Shown: positions 1 to 13,789 of the stretch, piece by piece | Position numbering within the stretch: the first letter of the stretch is position 1 | Layout of the letters: the number at the start of each line of letters is the position of its first letter | Assembly: GCA_013407085.1 (NCBI GenBank) | Contig: JACCGJ010008482.1 | Location: 1 to 64,000 of the forward strand | DNA length: 64,000 nucleotides | Source: Atriophallophorus winterbourni | Lineage: Eukaryota > Platyhelminthes > Trematoda > Plagiorchiida > Microphallidae | Direction of reading: 5' to 3' | Notes under the pieces: model-generated | What the model was told of the DNA's origin: nothing | Database searches by the model: none | What the model saw: the letters and a program-made list of their open reading frames with translations, nothing else | Program-made: the position numbers and the translations under genes

Positions 1-483
1 AACTCGTTAACCACACAAGGTTGAATACTGAAACAAGTATCAAACTGCGTAGATCGACACGATCTTTGCAATGCTAGCAAAAAACGTAGAATACTTAGCG
101 ATGGGAAAATGTTTGCGCAAGTGAGCGAACTGAGATATTTACGCCGATAAGGCAAATTTGCTGTGAATCAGTTGACAAGAGCAAAACGAATAAATTTCGA
201 TAGATGTACTCGAAAGTTGCACAGAATTCTTGGAATGGGATAAATCCGAGCAGATTCGACGAAGATATGATCAGAAGTGTCAGAGCAACAAAAAATGCGA
301 CTTCACAGTAGGTCAAACAGTCAAAAAAATATTTTATTGAGAATTGCAGTTAACTCAGACAGGGAGTTCCAATGGTCCAAGATACAGCTCATCTGGCTAT
401 AAAAATGTCAAACATCCAGTCAATCGATAGTTCAACTGTGATATATATACATAATTAATGCATACAAATGTATCTAGACGTAT
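1..483. other. Unassigned flank left of the repeat array
   Basis: I recognise no gene here. The minus strand is open for about 73 codons at 95-316 with a hydrophobic N-terminal half, but it shows no known motif and no second copy in the window. The last part leads into the (TA)n tract that marks the left edge of the first composite unit. Confidence 0.4.
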
Positions 484-490
484 GAATGAA

Positions 491-515
491 TATATATATA
501 TATATATATATATAT
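491..515. repeat. (TA)n microsatellite at unit edge
   Basis: Uninterrupted TA dinucleotide tract of about 25 bp. A matching (AT)n tract lies at 42,209-42,232 at the mirror-image end of the inverted unit copy 3, with related flanking sequence, so the tract belongs to the unit boundary. Confidence 0.9.
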
Positions 516-3239
516 CGTATTTGAATTGTACGTAAATAATAACATTACCAATTTGAGTCCCGTTTTGAAATCGCGTTATCTGTGTATATTTAATTCGTCG
601 TTTGAGAAACAATAGGACGAAATGTTTCATTTATTGAACTTTCGTTGAAATTATTTCACTTTGATGCAAAGCAGTTATTGGAGTTCGTTGGTCTTACAAT
701 GAGATTGAAGCCTCTCAGTTGATACGAAAGGTCGCGGTTAACATTCGTCGTTAAAGCCAACCAAACACATCTTTTTTATGACATGGCTAACACAGGAACG
801 AAATATTTTGAATACTATATATATTATATATATTTTGAGAGTAATATCGTAGTTTGTTTATTGACAAAATATCCCCGATTTAAAACATGACAAATATTGT
901 AATTAATGTGCACATCCTTTTTATGGGCAGGTTTTACAGACAAGCAACACCCACATTAAAAATGTTACTACCGCGATCATTGGTATTTCTTGTAAACGTT
1001 CCATTTAACCTGTTGATGAAACTTAAAATTCTTATTTTATTGCAGTAATCTACAACAAAGATGAAGAAACTTGTAAGTGACATATTGATGGCTGTAATAA
1101 TTGGATTATTATTGTAGCAACTCAACTCCTTTCATTATTCATGCTTGCCCAATTTACACTAATCAATAAATCATGTAGCTCTAACTCCATATCTCTTACC
1201 AGAAAATGTGCCTAATGAGAAAAAATTGAGACGAGGGAAATCAAACGACTACCCGAAGAAATTAACAATTATGAGAATTGAAGCTTTAGTAGTTAAACGT
1301 ATTTTTGATTGTTATGATAAAATGTTATAGAACTAGATATGATTCGAAGTATTTGGAAATCAAAAAATGGGATACCATCTAGTATTGATTGCTACTCAAA
1401 TATCCCCGAAACGACCCAATTATTTAAATAGCAAATGATTGTATGTTGTACATGCGAATGAAGTGCTCAAAATGACCGCTGTTTACCGCTATTCACTGAT
1501 GTTTCACTTTCAACAAACGTCATGTGAATATAAAAAATATATTTGAAAAGTGATATTAAAAACTATTCTTTTCACTATAACATTAAATATATAACATGAT
1601 TCCAGTGGATTTCAAGTTTTCTGGAATGTGTAAGTGAATATTGATTAGAAATCTCGTGAATACATTAATTTTTGAATTTTGTGAACACCATTTTATGGTT
1701 TTTATTATGTCGTTCAGCTCGCAAATGCCATTTGGTAAGTTTGCTACGAAACGAATTTTACTATGCGCTGCAACGATTTCAGATAGCACCGTTTGACTAA
1801 ATGTTGTAAATGTGTCTTGATAACATGCCTTGCTTAATATATTTGATGTTTTTCTATTTATCTGTTCGACCCGAAAATGTTCCAAGATTCCTTCACACGT
1901 TGCTGTCAATTAAATGGTTTTTCCCGAACACAATAGTGTGGTGTTATTAATGGAAAGCTAATCCATCTACATTTATCATCCGTTGTAGCTCAGTAAAATT
2001 AAAAGATTAGTAACTTAGTAACTTAATTAACAGTCAATTCAGAGGTCAACAATCTGTCCCACGGCAATAACAACGATTGGCAGTTCTCTGAAACATAATG
2101 AAAATTCCACATTGCCAGAATACTTATAAGTTCATCTTATAACATTAACACAAATGCCTGGGATTTGCTTTGTTTACGGCAATTCATTTGTTGATGTATC
2201 TCATATAATACGATTCATGGGCCTTGATCACTCTATATCAATTGAGAAATTGAGATTATCTACTTTTAAGCGCATAGAGTCGTTGCATGACAATCGTCGT
2301 GAAAGCATACTAGAATACATCAGTCTTCTTCCTAGCATTCCGATTGATAATTCGAGGGACGTATGTGAACGTTTTTCATGGAGAATTCACTGCGTTCGGC
2401 ATCATACATATGCCACGCGTTACACTACCTTTCGACTGGCATGTCTACCGTCATCACAGTTGAATGTTAGTACATATACTGATGAATTATATTGAATTCT
2501 TAAGAAAATGTTACTCAAATATCGTATGTATACTCAGGAAAGCCTTTCCCATTAGGAAATGACAAACTTTAATGCTTACTCGAAGATCTGATTCCTTTTG
2601 GAACGGGTGCATATTAATTTAGTCAATCAATGTCTAGTGCTCGAAACAGTGAATAATATTAATTTGTTATTGTATTTATCATAACATCCTGAGAGATAAA
2701 TTGTATAATATTTTTTTGTGATCAATCTTACATGAAAATATACGATAATTTGATCGTATGCACCGAACAAGGGGAAAATATTTTGCATTATTTTTCTAAG
2801 TGAATAAACAATAGTCATATTATGCGAAGAAGCAAAGCATAATATTTTTCGAAATTGATGTGTGTGATGTGATTAAAAGATGTGCCACGGAAATATATCA
2901 GAACTCAGAAGATGAAGCTGATTACAATTGGACATAATTTTTATACACATTTTTATTCCAGAAGCCCATAAAACTGTGGGACGACAAATCGGGTCGTAAA
3001 ATTTTTAACATGAAATAAATGTTTCGCATGACCAGGCGATTTTTGAATATTCTAAATACTTGCCAATGGTGGTAGTTAAATTTTTGGCGTGTTTATATAA
3101 AGAAAATTCATGTAGGTATAGCTAGATCGGGTATACTGCATAACAGGTAATGATGACAATAAATCACGTTGTCATGTTCATCTTTTCAAAAAGATTTCTA
3201 TAAAAATGTTGTAGTTGCAGCAGACCACGATGAACGATT

Positions 3240-3840
3240 TATATTGTCAATGACTCTTGGAACCGCACAGCGTATTTGGGAAATTTTCGCACCAGATATT
3301 CCCAAGGATCACGAATAAATATGTGACACCGGTCATGGAATACGGTGCGCAGTTATGGTCTCTGTGGCTCAAGAATAATGTTGAACTTATGCAGTGAATC
3401 TATCACCAAACAACAAAACTAATTCTCTGTAACAGAATCAAGCCTTATAAATAAAGGATAGCTCAACTGAATCTGTCCGACTTTCTCTATCGACAAATAT
3501 GAGGAAACCTTATCTTACTTTTAAAACATCCCATACCTCGAACCATACATAAATGTTTCCTTGAATTTTTTATAAAGATATTTTTGGTTGTCAAAGGATT
3601 AATTTGTCTCAATTTCGATAACTTCTTTAGGTTCTCTCTTTTAGTTGGTATACGAAGGTACAGTCTTAAGCTAAGTAGACAGCACACCAACCTGGAATCC
3701 AAAACGCACTTCTTTAGCATCCTTGTGGTGAACGCGTAGAAATCACTTTCCGCAGAAATAATCTCGGCAACATCATTAAGTGCGTTCAAACACAGGCTGA
3801 ACGAACGGTGACAGGTAGCTCTTTCCGAAGCATTACCCTT
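3240..3840 (+). pseudogene. CR1-like LINE (family D), C-terminal RT fragment
   Basis: Conceptual translation with stops and frameshifts gives the post-catalytic region of a CR1-type ORF2. A segment like RPVMEYGAQLWSLWLK matches RPVMEYSIQAWAPWLR in the intact LINE B copy near 58,050. Downstream come an IYHQTTKLI-like segment and a terminal segment ending near AEIISATSLSAFKHRLNE, the usual C-terminus of such elements (here the WN codon is lost). The catalytic RT motifs are absent, as in a 5'-truncated LINE insert. Other copies lie at 12,465-12,990, 28,850-29,395 and, inverted, at 37,245-37,530. It is certainly dead. Confidence 0.75.
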
Positions 3841-4159
3841 AAAAATACATCCAAACATATTTATTGTCAAAAACCACAAAAATATTTGGAAAATAATTGT
3901 GAAACACAAAAAGCGTTTCTTAGCAATTTTTTTCGTTTTTGTTGGAATAACCTGCTGTCCAGAGTCGTTTCATTCGATTGGACATAAAACATGCATTACC
4001 TCTCTCACCTTTTGGTGATGAACCCTCTTCCATCTTCAATTCACAAATATACACGCCTGTGCTTTCTACGAATCAATCCTGGTAGTGATTTATTCACTCG
4101 GATCGATAAGAAAAATCATCAGACCCATAAATATGTGCTGGTGGTACCCCGGTTCCTGC

Positions 4160-4945
4160 CTGAAGTGCAGAATGATAATAATAATATATTCTCGGTCAAC
4201 CAAGGAATGCAATACATTATCAGTTTATCAAAATGTGTGCAACAATAAAAAATCGGATAGTTTAAACGAGCGAAGCGAGCAGCATTTTTAAACATTTATT
4301 TCCATTTGTTGATGGGAAGGAGAATAAAGTTTGTAAGAAAAACTTTCTCCATGTCAGATGACAATATTGTCAAGATTGACGAATGGCAACGACACGAAAA
4401 ACTGGAGCGTATAAAAAGAAAGTAATTACGGAGAAAGTGGTGCAAATATTGATGAAATTGTCATAATAAAATAAATGAATAAATTTTATATGCATAAATT
4501 GACTTTATAGGATATGGCTGGTCAAAAAACTGAAAAAGCACACAAATGAATTAAAATGAGAATATGTGGAACAATTGTGGGGGATGAGAAAGGGTGAGGT
4601 ATAAATGGAATGGTGGTGGGGCAAGTTCATGATCCACTAATTTTGGAGAATTGTCAACGAATAGAACCAAAAGTTGTTCAGCAGCTGGTTTTTGGTTATC
4701 TGCAGAAGGGTGACGCAATTTGTAATTTTACTTTCTTTTCAAATGCATTTCCGTTTCCATGGATGCTGTTATCAAACAACGATTGTTACACAATATAACT
4801 TTTCCGCGCTCGTTCTTTTTCTGCTTTGTTTGCTGGTGCTTTATTGTTGCGTGGTTGTAAATCTCGACATTTAGCGGCAAAATTGACGTGTCGCGTCATT
4901 TTTAAGCTTCGCCAATTATCATTGCTGTTGAACACGTAAATGGGA
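4160..4945 (+). repeat. R5 repeat, copy in unit 1
   Basis: Repeat of about 780 bp starting after a (TAA)n-like tail of the family D LINE. Its landmarks are a GC-rich core at 4,266-4,281 inside A+T-rich DNA, a segment at 4,580-4,720 and a GC-richer end at 4,800-4,950. Homologous copies lie at 12,985-13,775, 27,505-28,200, 29,385-30,200 on plus and at 17,030-17,705, 19,386-19,570, 36,455-37,255 on minus. Some copies occur without the LINE D end, so R5 is probably a repeat in its own right. No coding capacity is seen. Confidence 0.65.
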
Positions 4946-4959
4946 GAAACAAGATTAAA

Positions 4960-6450
4960 ATCTAGAGATATAAAGAAGTCAGTCTAATCAGAGTTTTCAA
5001 TTAGAGTCGAAAACTTTGTCCGATCAAAACAAAGACAGTCATTAGCTGTGGTGATGGTTGTCCGATTCTCACAAAGATGAAGATTGAAACGTGCCCATTT
5101 TATGATCACAACCATGAAGTTGTGTTATGACTTGCTCATTACTAGGATTATGACCCAATGTGAAAATAAGTTCCAGAATGCATGACTGCCTTGTAGCTTT
5201 ATCTACTGCTTGAGTGTAGCCTAGTGAGTTGATTGCTTCTGAAAAAGAGGAGAATTGTTTAGAAAGTTAGGTGAGTTCCAAAATGTAAAGGTCATGCTGC
5301 AAACACCGGTTATAAGTTTATTTTTATGTGGACTCAGAGAAACTTCAATAAAAGCAATTTTATTCTTATCAAGATTACGTGAAAATGGAGGAGGTGGGTT
5401 GAAAATACAACCGAAAAGTGCGTCCAGTGAAGGTTTATCGATACATATCAAATCATCAATATCATTCAATATAGAAGAATAATGAAGTTTGGCCGAATAT
5501 CGTTAGTAATATATATCATGCAACCGCCACCACGAGTGCAGCACCGATTTTTGCGAAAAATATTATAATTTGTAAAGAAAAGGGTCGCGTCTGCATCTTC
5601 ATTAGTCGTCGAAGTTCCGGTGATTAGGACTACATCAGTCCGTTTAGCAGACAAGAAAAATTGAAGATTAGGCATTTCATAAGTTATGGATCTCGCGTTT
5701 GAAAAGGAGGATGCGGATAAGGGACGTACAAAAAGAGTATTAATGATAGGTGCCGAAGATTTAAAACTTGGTCGTGCTACATCCTGTGGAATGGGTGCAA
5801 ACTCCAGGGAAAACTTTTAAGGTTGGAAATAGTGTGGGTAAAACTGGCTGTGGGCGTATGAAAGATATAAATGTGAGGCTGGGTGTGGTTAGGTAGAAAT
5901 TCTGTGGGTGTTTGTTTGGGTTGACCTAAAAGTTCGAATGTTTTGAAAAATATAACTTAAGTTAAAGTTTTGATTTAATCTAAGTTCAGGTGGCTTGCCA
6001 CCATGCTGCGCGGATTGAGGGTTGAACCACGATGCAGAAGGCTTAATTAAACCGTAAGTTGAAGGACCTTAATAATTGAACGTTGGATCATGAATAGATA
6101 ATTAGAGAGACATTTTTCTTTTGTGAAAAGAATTTCTGTTTGTGAAAAAGCCATTCATATAAGGCCTAATACTAGGCGGTTGGTTGAGACGTGGGGCTAT
6201 TGCTGTAAACATTAGAGGTAGACATATGTCGTTATCCATAATTCGTGTTCGAGGGACAGTGTGTGGTTTAGGGTTAAAGCAACGCATTGAGAATCGTGTA
6301 ACAGAAGCAAGAACATGCTTTTTTTCTGAGATGCGAGAAGCATAATCCTAGTGTTTGAATTTGATATGGAAGTGGGTGCGTAAAGCAATAGATGATTTAC
6401 GAAGCATGGTGAGTGGCGGTGAGTCAGCCCGAAGGCGGTAATGAAAAAGA
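4960..6450 (-). pseudogene. CR1-like LINE (family C), ORF1 remnant and endonuclease
   Basis: On the minus strand, 5,690-4,980 translates to a decayed apurinic-type endonuclease. A TDVVLITGTSTTNEDADATLF segment matches the region around ADIIAITETWF of LINE A, followed by RCCTRGGGCMIYI, which corresponds to RSGGGVALYY. The segment ISLSPHKNKLITGV corresponds to the strand before the GDFN motif. The region 6,450-5,700 is the probable ORF1 remnant, unrecognisable in detail. The reverse transcriptase part is missing: the fragment ends at the R5 repeat. Frameshifts and stops are frequent. The same truncated element is in the other units, so its loss predates amplification. Confidence 0.6.
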
Positions 6451-9400
6451 ATTGGCCGTTTCATTTCACACAACGGCTATTTATCAGCAAAATATTAACA
6501 AAATTATGTTCTCCGTTGCTCAATTTCGGAGGTTAGAGACGCTACGAAGCGTCCAAGGAACGAAATTGTAACACAATTTCAAAGTCATATGTGTTGTCAA
6601 AATTTATTTGGCTACTTGTCATTTGTCAGTAGTTCAAATGCAAAATATCTTCATACTGGATCACATGGGTATTTTTGAGTGCGTACAATATCACGAATTT
6701 TTTTCAGCAAACTGTAGGTAATCTCTTGTTTGTAAGACTCGAGGAATTCAACCACTTGCGTGCAGAATTCACTCGTCTTCACATTGCCAATCTTGATTCT
6801 TTTATCCTTTTCGGTGAACCTTATTGCGATGGAGAATACCATACGCATTTAAATTTATAATTGTTACGGGAAACGCAAAAAGAACCCGCAACTGAATACG
6901 TAAGCTTGCATTTACATTAATCTGTTCTCTATATTCTATTATATTGTTAATATATATTGATAGAACATTACGTTCACTATACCGTCACAAGAAAAGTCTA
7001 CACCTGTAAGCTACACTTATCTCCCTTTCAGGTATTGTCATCTCCTGCCTTTGGCTACATCGCGATATAAATTTGAGAGTAAAACAATATGACAAATACA
7101 ATTATCACCGAAACAAAACTTGCTGTTCAACAAATTTCAGATATTTTCCATTCATTTGCTTTCTTAACCTAATGTAGTAAATTAAACATGTCCATATTTT
7201 ATAAAGCGATCAAATGCCATAACAATTTTGTTATGGATTGAGACGATTGTAATGCTGCTCTCTTAGATGATTGTGCATAATGGAAAATGTTCAATTAGTC
7301 ATTATCGAATTAATCGTTTCGCGAACACTTATATTCTGCTCGATATAATTTTTTTAGAATTTGTACACTTGAATTATATCATTTTTATAATCTCACAACT
7401 TTTACCATCCTACGGTTGTTCTTAAGGTTGCCTTCAGACCTTTGAAAACCCTGAATTACATTAAATGATCGGAAACCACCGGGTTTCAGCTTTTTTGGGT
7501 TGTTTACGTTTTGAGATAGCAGTTTATGATTTAGCTGCATTCTTGGAGCCAGCTGAAGATGGTGATATTTTTTATCCATCTTTTTTCGAATCAGTTCTGT
7601 TGTCCTTTTGAATAGCCCATGCCAAACTTAGCGTTTTCAACTATTTTCTTATGCGACTCGATTTGTGAAGTAGGGTTCTTTGCAATTATGTTTCGGGATA
7701 AAGTTAGAATTATAATGTGTCATGATGAAGCTTCCAAAAGCGGTCAGATTCAACCTCTTCACGTTTCTTTCCCCCACTATCTTATATCGTACATATTTAT
7801 TTATACTTGCATTCGCTGTGCAAGGTACTCTCTAAATATTGGAAATGATCTCGATAAAATCAGCAATCTATCGCGCCTTTTCACGTAACTAGAAGATTTA
7901 GCAATCCTTTGTGGCCCCAACTATCTTGTTGACTCTGATCTGCAAAGGACTCTTCAATATCGTTTCCCCGACCTACTGACGATATTTTTACAAACGTTCG
8001 AGGATGTGTGGGTTGTGTATATAACCAAAAACAAATTTTTTTTGGCGAGTTTACTTACAATTCCAAAGTAGACAGGTTTGACATCCAAGAAAGGTAGACT
8101 AATAATTCAGGTTGCGTATAGCAACCTCCGTTAGAATGACAGTATTAGTAAATTATATTCAGAAGTTATGATCATTTGTGCGGCCTAAAGACGCAATATG
8201 CTACAGTACATCTCTATGTGAAATAGCATGATATATATGGTTGGAAACGAGAATACAGAGCTAACAACTTTTGATATAAAACAAAATTATTGGGTGCATT
8301 ATAATACTAGTTAAATGTGGTTAGACAAATCACAAATAAGCATATGTGATTTCTTTAAACGACCGTTGTGTTTCATGATTATAATGTTGTCTTTATTTGG
8401 CAGTTAACTACTTACACATATAGATCCGATTTAGGTTTTTCTATCGCGATTTCTGTGTATATTTAATTCGTCATTTGGAAAACAATAGGAAGATATGTTT
8501 CATTTATTGAACTCTCGTTGAAATTATTCCACTTTGATGCAAAGCAGTTATTGGAGTTCGTTGGTCTTACAATGAGATTGAAGCCTCTCAGTTGATACGA
8601 AAGGTCGCGGTTAACATTCGTCGTTAAAGCCAACCAAACACAACTTTTCATGACATGGCTAACACAGGAAGGAAAAATTTTGAATACTATCTATATTATA
8701 TATCTTTTGAGAGTAATATCGTAGTTTGTTTATTGACAAAATATCCCCGATTTAAAACATGACAAATATTGTAATTTATTTGCACATCCTTTCTATGAGC
8801 AGGTTTTACAGACAAGAAATACCCACATTAAAATGTGACTGACTGCGATCATTGGTATGTCTTGTAAACGTTCTGTTAACATGTTAATGAAACTTAAAAT
8901 TCTATTTATTGCAGTAATGACAACAAAGAGAAGAAACTTGTAAGGACCATATTGATGGCTGTAAGAATTGGATTAATACTTGTGCAACTCATCACCGTTC
9001 ATATTCATACTTGCCCACCCAAGTTACACTATATCATGATTAGAAGTCTATAGAACTAGATATTGATTCGCAAATATTTTGAAACTCAAAAAATGAGATT
9101 CATCTAGATTGATTGCTATTTCAAATATCCCCGACGACGAACGACCCCCCATTCCCCCACCAAATTATTAGAATAGCACATAATCGTATTTGTTACATAT
9201 GCGAAAGCGGTTGTCAACATGGACCGCTGTTTTACCCCTATTCAAGATGTGGTTAACTTCAAACAAACGTCATGGGAATGTAAAAACATATTTTGAAAAG
9301 TGATATTAAAAACTATTCTTTTTCCCTATAACAATAAATATATAACATGCTTCCAGTGGATTTCAAGGTTTCTGGAAGGTGTAAGTGAATATTGACCACA

Positions 9401-12400
9401 AATCTCGTATTTATATAACATTTGAGAAGGACAAGTTTTATATGAACAATTTACACTATTTAAATGAAGATATATGTTAATATCAATAACTTCAAAAATA
9501 TACTAATTCCTGACAAATATTCGACTAGAAACGCAGTAAAAGTCGTTTATCATGAATGACCTCAACAGTAAAATAATTAGCTGTTTTATTCTGAAAAGTG
9601 TGTTTAAAATAATATCAAGATGTTAAATCCGATATGCATGGTGAAAGATAATCAAACAAATTTTCAATACCAAGTAAAATACGTATACTTTTTCATTCAA
9701 TATTAATTTTTTGGACTGAGTAGCAATCAAGTGTTACAATAATTAATAAATCAATTTAAGCTGCATCATCAATAGTGAATGACCAGATCCGAACAACTGC
9801 TACATATTTAGATTTGTATAATGAGTCTAATTTTATCATCTATTTACAAAGTTTCAGTCTATGATAACTAAGAATAGTTGGAGATTTTGTTTCTATTGAA
9901 GTTCTGTTTACCTAAAGCTTTATAAAATGTTTTGCCACATGTAGAAGACTGCGGCCAAATTGAATGGATGTATCCGCATTTCATCCAACAGCTTCAAATC
10001 GTGATAGTTCTCTTCATATGAATTTCACGTTTTTCGGACGTTTCAGAGAAATATGCCCTACCAATCCTTGGTGTAGAAGCAAATTTCACACAATTGTCCT
10101 GTTTTAATTGAGTCGCTGATGTTTGAAAATGAATTTTGTTTAAATAATGCCTAGCCTATTTAAATAACATTTACACTCCCTGAATAGTTAAACTCAATTA
10201 TCACATAGAAATATCATCGTTTCTTGTTGTATTGATATATTACTACATTTTCATAACACAGACAGTGTATTCAATATTTTAACCAGAATAATCTAATTGA
10301 GGAATTAGTGATATAAAGCCAATGTCTTTGGACCCTTTGCAACGATAATAAATAGATATTGTAGTCTCTCTCGCAAAAAAATCGACTTGATTATAAAAGT
10401 TATATTTTGAAAATATTTTCGTCAAATTTTGGAAGACACTCATAAATTTTGAGGGCATTGCGTAATGAAAAACATTAGTAAGTGTTTAATTTTGTTAAAC
10501 CGATAATACATTTAAATATGGGGTATCGAAATTTTCCTATAGGTTAAGAATTTTCACTGTCAAAATGTTATTCTTCCATTACTTTTCTCATCCCTAATAA
10601 ATATATTAATGTCCTTACTCTGAACTCATTAATTTTTGAATTTTGTGAACACCAGTTTATTGTTTTCATGATATATCTATCAGATCACAGATGTCCTTTC
10701 GTAAGTTTCCTACAAAACGAATTTTCCTCTGCGCTGTAACAATTTGCGATAGCACCACTATAATAAATGTTGTAAATTTATCATAATAACGTCCTGTTTA
10801 TTGAAATGATATTTTTTATTTTTCATTTATCTTTTCGACCTGTACACGTTTAAAGCTTTTTTCACATGTTGCTGTCAACAAAATGTGATTCCCGAAATCA
10901 ACAGTGTGGCAGAATTAAGAAATACCTAATCCGTCTACATTTTGTATCTGTTATACAGTTATCGATCTTAAACGATAAACTTGTCAAACTTTATTTCGAA
11001 TTTTAAACTATGCGCTGATGGAAACTGGAGCGTTGTAGCGCAGTAAAACAACGGTCATTACTTGAAGAAAGCGCCCATATAACAAAATTAACGGTCAATT
11101 ACGAGAGTGACAGTCTGCTCCATGGCAATAACAATGATTGGCAGTTCTCTGAAGAAAGATGAAAGTTAACACTGACAGATTATTTACTGATTCACCTCAA
11201 ATAACTACAAAATTGTCTAGGTTTGCTCCGTTTACGGCAATTCATTTGGTGATGTTTCTCATATTATACCATTTTTGCTCATTGATCACTCTTTCTCAAA
11301 TGAGAATTTGATATTATCTGCATGAAAAGCATATGATAGTTGTATGACAAAGGTCGTGAAATATACTGATGAATCATATTGAATTCTTAAAGAATATTAC
11401 TCAAGAATCCTATGTTTAACCAGAAAAGCGTTCTATTTTAGGGAATGACAAACTTCAATAAATTACTCAGAGATCTGATTCCTTTAGTCACCGGTGGATA
11501 TTAATTTAGTCAATCAAATTCTAATGCTTAAAACAGTGAATACTATTACATTATTTTCGCAATTATCGTACGATTTTGAGAGATAAATTCTAAATAATTT
11601 TGTGTGATTAATCTTAGATTAAAGTACACTATGATGACAAGCACAGAAAAGGGTGAAATTTTGTCGCATTATTTTTCTGAGTGAATAGCCAAAAGTCATG
11701 TTATCCGCAGAATCTAAGCCTGATTGTATACAAAATAGAAGTTTACAATTAAATGTTGTGCCATGAAAATATATCATAACTCATAACACAGAACTCAGAA
11801 GATGCTGCTGATTACACTTTGATATAATTATGATACACATGTTTCATTCCAGCTTCCCAAATAAGAGATGCAACTACAAGTCGTTCCCTAAAATTTTTCA
11901 CGTCAAATACATTGTTCGCACATCATAACCAAGTGATTTTTGAATATTCTAAATACCTGCAAAGGGTGGTAATCCAATGTTTAATGTGATTCTGTAGGGA
12001 CAATTCTTGTAGCAATAGCTCGATCGGGTATACTGCATATCCGCCAATGGTGGAAAAACACCACGTCTTTATGATTATCTTTTTAATAATAATTTCTATA
12101 AAAAATGTTTTATTGCCTGAAACTATGAAAGATTTATTTTGTCAAAGTTTCTTGTAACCGCACAGCGAAAATCATTCAGAATAATTTTTATTAATGATGA
12201 GAAGGCTCACCATAGGGTAACTGAGCAACATATATGTGAACGCAAAACCTCTTTGTTGGAATGAATAAAAATTGACATTATAACGATTAACATTCTCCCA
12301 CCACGGTTTCAAATTTATTGTTGCACGCGACTTCATGCGGACAATGTCCATGAAAATTAAGGTGAAGAAAAACATTTTGGCGTCTGGATATGCTCAGTTT

Positions 12401-12464
12401 TAAAACTTCACTTGAAATTGAATGAACGTTTCTAAGCAACAGGTGTCCTAAATCCACTCTAACA

Positions 12465-12990
12465 GGTATTTGGGAAATTTTCGCACAAGATATTTCCAAG
12501 TTTCATGAATACGTATTTGAGACCAGTGATCGAATACGTTGTGCAGTCATCGTCTCGTTGGCTAAAGAACCAAGTTGAACTCATGCAGGGAATCTATCAC
12601 CAATCCACAATACTAATTCTCAGTATTAGAATCAAGCCTTATAAAGGAAGGAACGCTCAACTTATTCTGTCCGACTTCCTCTATCGACGCATCTGAGGAA
12701 ACCTAATCTTAATTTTGAAACATTCCTCACCATCCTTAAGTGTCTGCTTAAATGTCTCATAGAGATATTTAGGATTGTCAAGAATTAAGTTGTCTCGAAT
12801 TTGATGACTGATTTAGGTTGTCTCCTTTAGTTGGTATACGTATGCTCACTATTAAGCTAGCTAAACAGCACACCAAGCTGTAACTCAGAAAGCATTACTT
12901 TAGCATTCTTGCAGTTAACGCGTGGAACTCACTTCCTGCAGAACTAATCTCGGCAACTTCATTAAATCCGTTCAAACATGGTTGATGGAA
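12465..12990 (+). pseudogene. CR1-like LINE (family D), C-terminal RT fragment
   Basis: Homologous to 3,260-3,840. The frame at 12,505-12,696 reads a TYLRPVIEYVVQ-like segment and IYHQSTILIL, then a stop; the terminal VNAWNSLPAE-like region follows near 12,910-12,960 in another frame. In this copy about 290 bp (12,170-12,463) lie between the shared left flank and the LINE segment that are missing in copy 1, and homologous sequence is found at 26,250-26,530. Dead by stops and truncation. Confidence 0.75.
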
Positions 12991-13775
12991 TGATAATGAT
13001 AATATATTCTTGTTCATTCTAGCAATACGATATATTATCAAGTTATCAAAATATGTACAAGAATGCAAAATCGATAGTTTAAATGACCGAAGCGAGCGAA
13101 ATTTTCAAACATTTTTTACATTTAATAATGAAAAGGAATATACAGTTTGTTAGAAAAAAATTCTCAATATCAGATGACAACATATTTTCTTTAAAATATT
13201 TTAAAGATTGATGAATAAGAAGGATACGATGAAATGGAGATTAGAAATGGAATTTCATAACGGAGAAAGTGGTGCAAGTAGTAATGAAATTGTCATAAAA
13301 AATACATGAATAAATTATAGGCATAAACTGAGTTTTTTCGATATGGTTGGTTTAGAAAACTGAAAAAAACTTCTTTAAAATTAGAAAATGTGCAACAATT
13401 GTGGTCGATGAGAAATGGTGAGGTAAAAATGAAATGGTGGTAGGGCCCGTTGCATGATCCAGGAAAATTGAAGAATCGTCAACGAATAAGACTAAAAGTT
13501 GTTCAGCAGCTGGTTTTTCGTTATCTGCAGGAGAGTGAAGCGGTTTGTAATTTCATTTTCTTTTCAACGTATTCATTTCCGTCTAGGCTGTTTCAAACAA
13601 CGTAGTATGAACAATATACGTTTTTCTTCTGCGCGCGTTCTTATTCTGTTTTGTTCGCTGGTGCTTTATTAATGCGTGTTTGTGAATCACGACGGTTAAC
13701 GGCAAACCTAAATGGTCGCCTAGCCAATTATCATTGCAGTTCAACGCGACACACCGTCGCCCGAAATATGGAAGA
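12985..13775 (+). repeat. R5 repeat, copy in unit 2
   Basis: Matches 4,160-4,945 and 29,385-30,200. The GC-rich core reads GACCGAAGCGAGCGAA at about 13,085-13,100, and the GC-richer right end lies at 13,640-13,760. Confidence 0.7.
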
Positions 13776-13789
13776 GAAAAGATTAAAAT

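Larger units (their letters stand above)
484..8452 (+). repeat. Composite repeat unit, copy 1
   Basis: Aligns by eye, in order, with 8,453-19,385 and with the reverse complement of 31,760-42,240. Landmarks are the 657-769 block (identical at 8,530-8,642), the segment near 2,040-2,110 (matches about 11,100 and 25,020), the LINE D end at 3,240-3,840, the R5 repeat at 4,160-4,945, minus-strand LINE C at 4,960-6,450, and the end segment at 8,000-8,450 (matches 18,000-18,465). It lacks the roughly 1.65-kb variable block: the join is near 1,655-1,665. It also lacks the last 0.9 kb of the unit. No intact ORF is carried; stretches between the named parts are decayed noncoding sequence. Confidence 0.85.

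Noticed and set aside
2470..2500. CTGATGA near 2,478 and 11,368
   Set aside because: No stem II or GAAA; simply a shared segment of the composite unit.
3487..3909. 140-codon minus-strand frame
   Set aside because: Antisense to the family D LINE C-terminus; not conserved as a frame in the other copies.
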